Positions 1 through 5,258 of a stretch of 7,490 bases of DNA are shown here, piece after piece. The DNA is from Polyangiaceae bacterium (lineage in GTDB: Bacteria; Myxococcota_A; Polyangia; Polyangiales; Polyangiaceae), in contig JAKVCH010000141.1 in the NCBI GenBank assembly GCA_022447485.1, positions 1-7,490 on the forward strand, in the 5' to 3' direction. Both the position numbers and the translations under genes were made by a program. The notes beneath the pieces are model-generated. The model worked only from the letters and a program-made list of their open reading frames with translations, made no database searches and had not been told where the DNA came from. How positions within the stretch are numbered: position 1 is the first letter of the stretch; the number at the start of each line of letters is the position of its first letter.

Positions 1-35
1 CGTCACTTCTAGGCCAACTGGGCCATCTCAACCTA

Positions 36-47
36 TCTATCCATAGA
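36..47. repeat. short inverted repeat upstream of the TerB-like gene
   Basis: TCTAT-CC-ATAGA is a perfect 5-bp dyad with a 2-nt centre, lying about 33 bp before the ATG at 80. It could be a small operator or chance, since the surroundings are rich in TAT/ATAG steps. I see no convincing -35/-10 pair in the 79 bases before the gene, and no clear Shine-Dalgarno site either (the bases just before the ATG read TTGGGCTC). Confidence 0.25.
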
Positions 48-79
48 CCTCGGACCGGCAGATCTGATAGATTGGGCTC

Positions 80-607
80 ATGAAAATTCGTACGACCACC
101 ATTCAGCGCTTGCGCGATGCCCTGCTAAAAAGTGGTCGCCGGCAAAGTATCGTCAGCTCATCAGCCTATCGAACCCTCGCCCGCGAAGGTTTGCTTTCAG
201 AAACAGAAAAAAATGCGATCACCAAAGTCGCATCGATTGCCGAAGTCATGTTCTTGATGATGGCTGCTGACGAAATGATCGTGATCGAAGAAATGGATGC
301 GTTTCGAGGAGCGATTCGTGGCTTGAGCGGCGACGTGATCAGTGACGATCTCATGCAGGTATTGATCGAAGACTTCGCCCTACGGCTCAAAGAAGAGGGC
401 AGAACGGCGCGCCTACGAGCTGTGGCCGAGGCCATTCAAGATGAGCACGAAGTGGAGAGCGCGTTCACCCTCGCGGCAGCTGTTGCCTTGGCCGACGATC
501 AAGTCGAAGCGAGCGAACAAACCTTGCTGGAAGAACTAGCCCAATGGTTTGGTTTGAGTCCTGAGCAATCCCAAGGGCTGCTCTCCCAACTCTCTTCGGA
601 ACAGTAG
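80..607 (+). CDS. TerB-like (tellurite-resistance B fold) protein
   Basis: This 175-residue protein is probably cytoplasmic, with no signal peptide or membrane segment. Residues about 45-165 look like the all-helical TerB-like fold. It has two acidic helix-turn segments of the typical form: MMAADEMIVIEEMDAFRGAI (about 59-78) and ALADDQVEASEQTLLEELA (about 135-153), the latter followed by WFGLSPEQ. In the family such paired acidic turns (D-x-x-(I/V)-x-x-x-E) can bind metal, and many members are stand-alone proteins of unknown role rather than true tellurite-resistance factors. The first 40 residues are basic and Ser/Arg-rich. ATG 80 is the only reasonable start but lacks an obvious ribosome binding site. 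The gene ends 3 bp from the convergent lipoprotein gene, so its context gives no functional hint. A role in tellurite resistance should not be assumed, because no other ter gene is present. Confidence 0.75.
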   Translation: MKIRTTTIQRLRDALLKSGRRQSIVSSSAYRTLAREGLLSETEKNAITKVASIAEVMFLMMAADEMIVIEEMDAFRGAIRGLSGDVISDDLMQVLIEDFALRLKEEGRTARLRAVAEAIQDEHEVESAFTLAAAVALADDQVEASEQTLLEELAQWFGLSPEQSQGLLSQLSSEQ

Positions 608-616
608 TGATTACTG
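602..616. repeat. small dyad spanning two convergent stop codons
   Basis: CAGTA-gtgat-TACTG is a 5-bp inverted repeat. It contains the TAG stop of the TerB-like gene (605-607) and the TAA stop of the opposite gene (611-613 on the minus strand). It has no T-run and a short stem, so it is a poor intrinsic terminator. It is the only symmetrical element at this junction. Confidence 0.3.
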
Positions 617-1294
617 AACTGGCGCTGGCTTCGTAGCTGGAGTTGTACTCGACTGGGGAGTTACAGCAGCTGGGGCAGGCTTTGGCTGAGACACCTCGGC
701 GGCTGGCGGCTCGCCTGCCTGAACCGGAGGCGCACTTGCAGAAGTAGCAGCTGGCGGCCCGCTTGCAGCTGGACCAGCACTCGGCGGCGTCGAACCACAA
801 TCACACCGACCAAATCCACTCCCATCACTCAGACAGCTTTGTCCACCTTGGCAACCACCCACACCAATGCAGCCCTGACTTGCCCCTGGCACACAGACCC
901 TTTCTGCAGGAGCCAGTTCACTGACCTGAGGCGCATCGGGATCGACCCGAGTGGTATCGCCAACACCAGCAGCGCAAGCGCGTTTTGCTAAGTCAACGTC
1001 GCCGCACATAATCGTCAATGTGCCGTGAAAGACGACCGACTGATAGGATGATGTCGGGCCGCCTAAAACATCTTTTGAATGCGCCCCATCCACAATCGTA
1101 TAACCATCATCTTCGCAGAGCCGATTCGCCCGCGAAATACAGTCCTTCATCCCCTTATCGCAGGTGATGAAATAGGTGCTATCTCCACGCTTAACAATTT
1201 TGACAGATGAACAGGCCGCTAGGCTGATGCCTCCACAGCAAAACAGAAGTCGACAGAAAAGACTCAAATACCTTGCTGGCTTCTTCTTAGACAT
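611..1294 (-). CDS. Cys-rich outer-membrane-type lipoprotein with Pro/Ala-rich tail
   Basis: A 227-residue lipoprotein of unknown function. The N terminus is basic (MSKKKPARY), followed by a hydrophobic stretch and the lipobox L25-A26-A27-C28. Ser29 at +2 gives no inner-membrane retention signal, so the outer membrane is likely. Residues 40-98 form a small Cys-containing module (C45, C52, C60, then GYTIVD at 64-69 and LTIMC ending at C97). It resembles a recurring proteobacterial lipoprotein domain with a C-x6-C-x7-C pattern, a GY-x-V/I-V core and a final strand ending in Cys. Residues 132-167 hold a second module, CVPGASQGC ... GGCQGGQSC ... GFGRCDC, of the type repeatedly found in myxobacterial surface proteins. 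Residues 168-227 are a low-complexity Pro/Ala/Ser/Thr tail, perhaps wall- or surface-spanning. The start is supported by AGGG seven bases before the ATG (plus-strand 1302-1305). It is transcribed divergently from the lipoprotein gene at 1582. Confidence 0.85.
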   Translation of the reverse strand: MSKKKPARYLSLFCRLLFCCGGISLAACSSVKIVKRGDSTYFITCDKGMKDCISRANRLCEDDGYTIVDGAHSKDVLGGPTSSYQSVVFHGTLTIMCGDVDLAKRACAAGVGDTTRVDPDAPQVSELAPAERVCVPGASQGCIGVGGCQGGQSCLSDGSGFGRCDCGSTPPSAGPAASGPPAATSASAPPVQAGEPPAAEVSQPKPAPAAVTPQSSTTPATKPAPVQ

Positions 1295-1301
1295 GAGGCG
1301 A

Positions 1302-1305
1302 CCCT
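1302..1305 (-). promoter_or_regulatory. Shine-Dalgarno site of the leftward lipoprotein gene
   Basis: On the minus strand AGGG lies seven bases before the ATG at 1294. This supports that start codon, which also gives an intact lipoprotein signal peptide. Confidence 0.6.
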
Positions 1306-1428
1306 AGAACGACTCAGGATTCTTAGCGAGATGCTGGCCCTTCGGATTCATTGCGGATCGAAAGCAAATGCTCTCCACGGCGCCCCCAGTAGAGCCAGTC
1401 ATCTTAAAAATTCCGCTTTAACTAAAAT

Positions 1429-1450
1429 GTGCCAGCTCGAAGTCTGGCAC
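1429..1450. promoter_or_regulatory. perfect 7-bp dyad in the divergent lipoprotein control region
   Basis: GTGCCAG-(8 nt)-CTGGCAC is a perfect inverted repeat, arms 1429-1435 and 1444-1450. It sits almost exactly midway between the two divergent start codons (about 145 bp from the leftward ATG, about 142 bp from the rightward ATG). No T-run follows it and no gene ends nearby, so a transcription-factor site is more likely than a terminator. A second, weaker dyad TCTGA-N8-TCAGA (1452-1469) is immediately adjacent. The spacing suits an upstream activator site for the sigma-54-like element at 1555-1570. The binding protein is unknown. Confidence 0.5.
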
Positions 1451-1554
1451 TTCTGACAGACCGATCAGACTTGCCACAAGCCACCGTGTCATTCTTTCAG
1501 ACCCCAAACGCGGACAGCCCGCACCATCAACAATCTGCCCATCGTCAGCAATTT

Positions 1555-1570
1555 TGGCACATATCCTGCT
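1555..1570 (+). promoter_or_regulatory. candidate sigma-54 (RpoN) promoter
   Basis: TGGCACATATCCTGCT matches the -24/-12 consensus TGGCACG-N4-TTGCW at 10 of 12 fixed positions, with the required GG-N10-GC spacing (GG 1556-1557, GC 1568-1569). The predicted transcription start is about 1581, one base before the ATG at 1582. Use of this promoter would therefore give an essentially leaderless mRNA and leave the AGGTG ribosome-binding site untranscribed. That conflict keeps confidence moderate. Confidence 0.4.
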
Positions 1571-1575
1571 AGGTG
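1571..1575 (+). promoter_or_regulatory. Shine-Dalgarno site deciding the start at 1582
   Basis: AGGTG lies six bases before the ATG at 1582. The upstream in-frame GTG at 1573 overlaps this site and has no site of its own, so the ATG is preferred. Confidence 0.55.
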
Positions 1576-1581
1576 TTCGCT

Positions 1582-2463
1582 ATGGACACTTTTTCCGCTC
1601 CGCGACTCGGCTCCGTTTTCATCTTAGCTTTGGGTCTGAGTCTTTCTGCTTGCTCGGTAGAATTGGGGGCGCAGAGGGCAGCCTCTGAACCAAACCCCTC
1701 AGGCGACAACACTGTCAACAAACAGCCCGATGGAAGCAATACGCCCAATGGGCCAGCCAGCGGAGGAAGCGGGAATCCAAATCAGCCCAATCAACAGGCG
1801 GGCTCGTGGAAAGAACTCCATGCCTGTGCAAGTAGTGACCCCCAAGATCCAATCGACATCAACAGAGTTGAACTCTTCGGTGATGAGCTGATTGTGGTCG
1901 GAGCTCATGCTGGTGGCTGTGAAATGCATGCATACGGACTCTGCTTCGAGCCAAACGCCCTGACCGCAGAGCCCGTTGAACTGGAACTGAAACTACTTCA
2001 TGAGAGCAATGGCGATAGCTGCGAAGCCTACTTGTCGACCGATGAACTTCGTTTCGATCTTTCAATGCTCAAAGAAAAATATGGCTCTGCCCCCGACTCT
2101 CTACTGATCTCTCTCGGCGAGCAGACTCTCTCCTACCCAGGGGAGAAAGACGACGATCAATCCTTACTTTCCTGGGAGGAAATCGACGCCAAAATTGCTC
2201 AGGCGAACTATTGTGAGAGTGTGGACGATTGCCAAGGTATTTCTACCCGTCCTTGCGAGACAGCTTATGTGAATGGTAGCTCAGCCGAGCTCATGAGTTT
2301 GAACCAGGCTATCTCGGAACGCCTGAAAGCCGATGGGGACGAATTCAGTGCCTGCCCAGCTATCTGTGCCTGTGGACTCTTAACCTGTGAGCAGAACCGC
2401 TGCACCACTGCAACCAGCGACTGCTCATCTTTTCCAACCGGAGCTGCCGTGATTTGTCTATGA
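1582..2463 (+). CDS. Cys-rich lipoprotein with Asn/Pro/Gly linker
   Basis: A 293-residue lipoprotein of unknown function. The signal peptide (residues 1-23) ends in the lipobox L21-S22-A23-C24, and Ser25 at +2 fits outer-membrane sorting. Residues about 31-75 are a flexible linker rich in Asn, Pro, Gly and Ser, typical of surface lipoproteins that hold a domain away from the membrane. The middle domain (about 76-205) has four cysteines and alternating beta-like strands. The C-terminal module begins NYCESVDDC (209-217), then C225, a helical stretch SLNQAISERLKADG (239-252), and a dense cluster C258, C262, C264, C269, C274, C281, C292. This layout (C-x-x-VDDC ... Asn-Gln-Ala helix ... CPxxCxC ... 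CxxxxC) resembles a small disulphide-rich module seen in many myxobacterial lipoproteins. I cannot name a family with confidence. The gene is followed after 20 bp by a strong terminator. The in-frame GTG at 1573 would add three residues. Confidence 0.85.
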   Translation: MDTFSAPRLGSVFILALGLSLSACSVELGAQRAASEPNPSGDNTVNKQPDGSNTPNGPASGGSGNPNQPNQQAGSWKELHACASSDPQDPIDINRVELFGDELIVVGAHAGGCEMHAYGLCFEPNALTAEPVELELKLLHESNGDSCEAYLSTDELRFDLSMLKEKYGSAPDSLLISLGEQTLSYPGEKDDDQSLLSWEEIDAKIAQANYCESVDDCQGISTRPCETAYVNGSSAELMSLNQAISERLKADGDEFSACPAICACGLLTCEQNRCTTATSDCSSFPTGAAVICL

Positions 2464-2483
2464 AGCGATGAGCGCACCCGGAA

Positions 2484-2511
2484 AAAAAGAGGCCCGCTGG
2501 GGCCTCTTTTT
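2484..2511. terminator. bidirectional intrinsic terminator
   Basis: A 12-bp stem, AAAAAGAGGCCC pairing with GGGCCTCTTTTT around a GCTG loop (2496-2499), lies between the convergent lipoprotein and deacetylase genes. The GC core is GAGGCCC/GGGCCTC. The flanking A-run and T-run give a U-tract on both strands (T 2507-2511 forward, the A-run 2482-2488 on the reverse), so it can end transcription from both sides. Confidence 0.9.
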
Positions 2512-2542
2512 CATCTTACTGTCAACCTCTTCTTGAATCGAC

Positions 2543-3391
2543 CTACGCGAGTCGGCTGACTCGCTGACTCACGTCGTCGATCAGCGCTTTTAATAAGCTT
2601 TCAGCATATTTCGCTGGTTCGATCGTCGTATCGACAACAAGGGGCATCAAATCCATTCCGTAGATCAGACCTTCGGTCTTATCTACGCCATGGCTTTCGC
2701 TAAATGTGGCATGGGCCTTTCGTCGACCTAAGGCCGCTAGGTCGTAACGCTTGCCACCAGCAATCTGAGAATCAAAGACTCCCAATAGAGCGGCCTGAAC
2801 ATTTTCATGGCCGGTCACATCCATGACGACCTTCAAGTGATCGGGTAACCAATCGAGATCGCGCCAAACCTCACAGCCAATGACTTGCTTGGGTCTCTCC
2901 TCGGGAGTCAAACGCCTTAAGGCCTCAATCACCCGCAAGACTACGCCGATATGGGTGTCGTGCTTGTCGCACAGGTTATGGGTGTAGACGACCTCGGGAC
3001 GAGTCTTCTTGAGAATCGCAACAATATCCTCCACGACTTTTGTTTCTTGAGGATCTTTCACCATGCCGCTCGGATGATCGAGCATGATCTGGGCCGCGTA
3101 TTCACCGACAAACGCAGCTTTCTTCTGCTCGACGCGACGAATATCTTGCATCTCTTCGTCGGTGAAATCAGCATAATCAAAGTCACGCGCACTACCCGCG
3201 CCGTTGCTCACAACAACGCCAGTAAAGCCCCGTCCCGGCTGATGAAAGCATTGCATAATACCATGCACTGCGAGGATCTCGAGGTCATCTTGATGAGCGC
3301 AGAGACCAAGATGAGTGGTGTTCTCCAATGCCTGCTCGGCAGGCAGGTCATTCCACACATAGACTTCACTTTTGGGCTGGAAAAATTTCAT
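2543..3391 (-). CDS. PIG-L/LmbE-family zinc-dependent N-deacetylase
   Basis: A 282-residue cytoplasmic protein of the PIG-L superfamily, whose members remove acetyl groups from N-acetylglucosamine-type sugars using a metal ion. The first metal motif is AHQDDLE (residues 32-38), the variant of A-H-P-D-D-E, supplying His33 and Asp36. The second is D142-K-H144-D-T-H147, the usual D-x-H-x-x-H block supplying the third ligand His147. The strand-loop V59-VVSNGAG is the expected Rossmann-like continuation, and the size is normal for the family. An ATG at 3430 would add 13 residues (MWDVSGPRIESES) without a ribosome site. The ATG at 3391 has AGAGAG seven bases upstream (3399-3404) and is preferred. 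It lies 66 bp downstream of the ROK-like gene on the same strand, with no terminator between, so co-transcription is likely. Together they suggest amino-sugar metabolism. The actual substrate is not visible. Confidence 0.88.
   Translation of the reverse strand: MKFFQPKSEVYVWNDLPAEQALENTTHLGLCAHQDDLEILAVHGIMQCFHQPGRGFTGVVVSNGAGSARDFDYADFTDEEMQDIRRVEQKKAAFVGEYAAQIMLDHPSGMVKDPQETKVVEDIVAILKKTRPEVVYTHNLCDKHDTHIGVVLRVIEALRRLTPEERPKQVIGCEVWRDLDWLPDHLKVVMDVTGHENVQAALLGVFDSQIAGGKRYDLAALGRRKAHATFSESHGVDKTEGLIYGMDLMPLVVDTTIEPAKYAESLLKALIDDVSQRVSRLA
2548..2570. repeat. hairpin and tandem 8-bp repeat at the 3' end of the deacetylase gene
   Basis: CGAGTC-GGCT-GACTCG (2548-2563) is a perfect 6-bp stem. 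It overlaps a tandem repeat of GCTGACTC (2555-2562 and 2563-2570). It lies inside the last codons (encoding ...SQRVSRLA) and just before the terminator at 2484-2511. It may be only a small coding duplication. Confidence 0.4.
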
Positions 3392-3398
3392 TGATTCA

Positions 3399-3404
3399 CT
3401 CTCT
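3399..3404 (-). promoter_or_regulatory. Shine-Dalgarno-like site of the deacetylase gene
   Basis: On the minus strand AGAGAG precedes the ATG at 3391 by seven bases. This chooses it over the upstream ATG at 3430, which has no purine-rich site at a suitable distance. Confidence 0.45.
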
Positions 3405-3457
3405 ATCCGTGGGCCAGAAACGTCCCACATAGAATTTGCTCAAGTCTGCCCCTCGCT

Positions 3458-4864
3458 TCAACCAATCTTCGGCAAACTTGCCGCTGCGATTGATTGCCCC
3501 ACTCGACGACTCGCCTCATCTGGCAAGTTCAATTGAATCTGCGCCGCTAATTCCGGCGACTCTTTGGCTAGGACTTCTTTAGCTTTTTCAATCATGATTG
3601 AGCCGCCTTCTCCCGAAGTCACTCGCCCCAAGAGCAGCACATGCTTGATTTCGTAAAACTCAGCGTAATGAAGTAAGCCATAGCCAAGGTAGACGCCGAT
3701 GCTCTCAAAGATCTTTCTTGGACGGTCGTCGCCACCAGCAAAGATGTCCTGCACCTTTTTCAGCTTCGCACCAGGAGAGTCCTCACTACTCAAATCGATA
3801 TCGATCCGAGGTGCTAGACGAATCACCGCGTCTTGAGAAAAGTACTGGCAACCAACCCCAGTATCCCCAGACCAATCGGCATCACAGCCACCTTCAGGCG
3901 AGTAATCCACCGGGGCAAATGCAAGCTCATTCAGCCATCCAGTGATCAAGCCGTCTTCGTTGACATAGCCGACGGCTTCGCTCGTCCCCATCGCAATGCC
4001 TAAAACAGGCTTATCGTTCAGGTTCATCGCACCAGCCAAAGCCGTTACGTCACCGTCGTTGCTCACCGATACGGGAATATCGCCAAAGAGGCGTTTTGGT
4101 ACGTCCAAGTAGACATTCTTAATCTTCTGATTGAACTGATCTTCAGGAATTTTGCGGAAGAGGGATGCCACCATTGTGCGATCTTGCACATAAATTCCAG
4201 CGGAGCTTACGCCAACCGCATCGACCCGAGGCAGATGCTCTGCAGCAAGTTTCATCGAATGCTCAATGCCCTCAATATGATAGTCGGCATCGCTGTTGAT
4301 TTTCGGGTGCCACACGACCTCTGTGGAAAAGACCTCTTTGCCATCAATCACAGCAGCGACTTTGCGATCGCTTCCACCGGCATCGAAACCAATACGGCAA
4401 CCATCTAGGTGCCCGCCCACTGGAGCTGGGTCCTCAAATTCTGCAGGCACCTCAGCTGCACTCACAGATCGAACTTCAAATGCCTCTACCTCGTAGACTT
4501 TGGCCATAAAGTCAGCATCAAAAGCGCGCTCACCCTCTGCGGAATAAACTTTCGCGAGGTGGTCAGCTAAATTGCTTGGGCCAGAAAGATAGACGCGAAA
4601 ACCGCCCTTTTGCCAAAGCAGCATCTTCACAATGCGCTCAATGTAAGAGAGGTTATCGTTCGCTTGGGGGTGCCCTTCAGGCAAGACCGCAGTCTCGAAG
4701 CGAGCGATGCCTCCTTTTCGCTCCACAGCGATAGAAACAGGTACACCAGCCCCGGAAGCTTGCACGGCAGCGCGATAGGCTCGGTTACCGAGCACTGCCG
4801 GACGGAACTCCGGCGCAAGAGGGGCCTCGATTGCGGGTTTTTGCAGTAGAAGAGAGTCAGCCAT
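3458..4864 (-). CDS. ROK-like actin-fold sugar kinase homologue with extended N terminus
   Basis: A 468-residue, probably cytoplasmic protein. Residues about 155-468 look like a ROK-type ASKHA ATPase/kinase. Visible motifs are the phosphate-1 loop RIGFDAGGSDRKVAAV (157-172), SNDGDVTALAG (268-278) with Asp270 at the catalytic-base position of the ROK NDA motif, the phosphate-2 strand LGIAMGTSEAVGY (288-300), and the adenosine strand HVLLLGRVTSGEGG (408-421). The usual ROK zinc site (GH ... CxCGxxGCxE) is degraded. NELAF replaces the GEIGH segment, and only C327 and C339 remain within a WSGDTGVGC loop. Residues 1-155 are an extra region (FRPAVLGNRAYRAAV near 20-34, RIVKMLLWQKGGFRVYLSGP at 77-96) that is neither a DNA-binding winged helix nor a signal peptide. 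Usual ROK proteins are near 300 residues (kinases) or 380-400 (repressors with an HTH), so this is a distinct subgroup. The likely job is phosphorylating or sensing an amino-sugar together with the downstream deacetylase. The start ATG has no clear ribosome site. Confidence 0.75.
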   Translation of the reverse strand: MADSLLLQKPAIEAPLAPEFRPAVLGNRAYRAAVQASGAGVPVSIAVERKGGIARFETAVLPEGHPQANDNLSYIERIVKMLLWQKGGFRVYLSGPSNLADHLAKVYSAEGERAFDADFMAKVYEVEAFEVRSVSAAEVPAEFEDPAPVGGHLDGCRIGFDAGGSDRKVAAVIDGKEVFSTEVVWHPKINSDADYHIEGIEHSMKLAAEHLPRVDAVGVSSAGIYVQDRTMVASLFRKIPEDQFNQKIKNVYLDVPKRLFGDIPVSVSNDGDVTALAGAMNLNDKPVLGIAMGTSEAVGYVNEDGLITGWLNELAFAPVDYSPEGGCDADWSGDTGVGCQYFSQDAVIRLAPRIDIDLSSEDSPGAKLKKVQDIFAGGDDRPRKIFESIGVYLGYGLLHYAEFYEIKHVLLLGRVTSGEGGSIMIEKAKEVLAKESPELAAQIQLNLPDEASRRVGQSIAAASLPKIG

Positions 4865-4979
4865 TGGTGGCGCCCAAGATAGTCAGAGATTTCCGGGAGT
4901 CATGGTCAAAAAATACCAATCGACACTTAGATTCGGCGCTTCCATCCAGCTTTCCACAGAAAGTGCCTCAAAGTACCTA

Positions 4980-4993
4980 GATCCGTAGGGATC
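4980..4993. repeat. short dyad, possible operator
   Basis: GATCC-GTAG-GGATC is a perfect 5-bp inverted repeat about 116 bp upstream of the kinase ATG. It could be an operator for the leftward unit. The arms are short, so chance is possible. Confidence 0.3.
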
Positions 4994-5013
4994 CACGAAG
5001 GTCGTTTTTTTTC

Positions 5014-5040
5014 ATTTTTTTACGCTCAGAGCCAAAAAAT
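5014..5040. repeat. AT-rich near-palindrome centred at 5028
   Basis: A GCTC-A-GAGC core (5024-5032) is flanked by a run of T (5015-5021) on the left and of A (5034-5039) on the right. It pairs over 9 of 11 positions out from the centre, with two mismatches next to the core. It may be a regulator site or a bent, AT-rich promoter-proximal element. It is not next to any gene end, so a terminator role is unlikely. Confidence 0.4.
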
Positions 5041-5056
5041 CATTTCTCCCGCCAAC

Positions 5057-5092
5057 AATCTGCCTGAGAAGCCTATTTCTCTGCGGCAGATT
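5057..5092 (+). promoter_or_regulatory. long hairpin upstream of the protease gene
   Basis: AATCTGCC (5057-5064) pairs perfectly with GGCAGATT (5085-5092). Inside it GAGAA (5066-5070) pairs with TTCTC (5077-5081) around a GCCTAT loop. The result is a 13-bp stem with one asymmetric internal loop (T against TGC). No U-tract follows on the plus strand. It lies 167 bases before the ATG at 5259 and may be a leader RNA structure, a protein-binding dyad or a weak attenuator. Its class is not recognised. Confidence 0.5.
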
Positions 5093-5258
5093 ACTCAAGA
5101 AGCAGCTCCCTGACGCCGTTACCTTAAGTGTGGGCAAAAAATTCAACTCGGAAGAAAATGGTGCCCGAGAAAGGCACCCAAGAGCGAATGCCTTCGGCTC
5201 AAGACCCGCGCAGAACCGAAGCCCGCAGGAGGAGTCCGAGACAGCATCCAGCCCAATA

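Larger units (their letters stand above)
4865..5258. other. structured divergent intergenic region
   Basis: This 394-bp gap separates the leftward kinase/deacetylase unit from the rightward protease gene. It holds dyads CTTTC-caca-GAAAG (4950-4963) and GATCC-gtag-GGATC (4980-4993), T-runs at 5005-5012 and 5015-5021, an AT-rich near-palindrome (5014-5040) and a strong hairpin (5057-5092). No sigma-70 or sigma-54 promoter is convincing on either strand. The right part (5130-5258) is open in frame with the protease gene from a GTG at 5130. It could code a charged 43-residue extension but is more likely leader. An AGGAGGAG at 5227-5234 is too far (24 bases) from the ATG to act normally. Confidence 0.6.

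Noticed and set aside
465..800. 111-codon Cys-rich open frame on the minus strand
   Set aside because: It overlaps the 3' halves of two better-supported genes. Its Cys/Arg richness is what an off-frame reading of the Ala/Pro-rich tail would produce.
1573..1581. GTG at 1573 as the start of the rightward lipoprotein
   Set aside because: The GTG is part of the AGGTG ribosome site that fits the ATG at 1582, and it has no site of its own.
2951..3394. 147-codon open frame on the plus strand inside the deacetylase gene
   Set aside because: It is fully antisense to a protein with clear PIG-L metal motifs, and its translation shows no recognisable domain or ribosome site.
4875..4910. sigma-70 promoter for the kinase gene (TTGACC on the minus strand)
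   Set aside because: TTGACC is a fair -35, but no hexamer at 16-18 bases matches TATAAT at more than about half of its positions, so I do not claim it.
4980..5021. hairpin plus T-run as a rightward intrinsic terminator
   Set aside because: The GATCC dyad is 11 bases from the first T-run and only 5 bp long. No rightward gene ends upstream.
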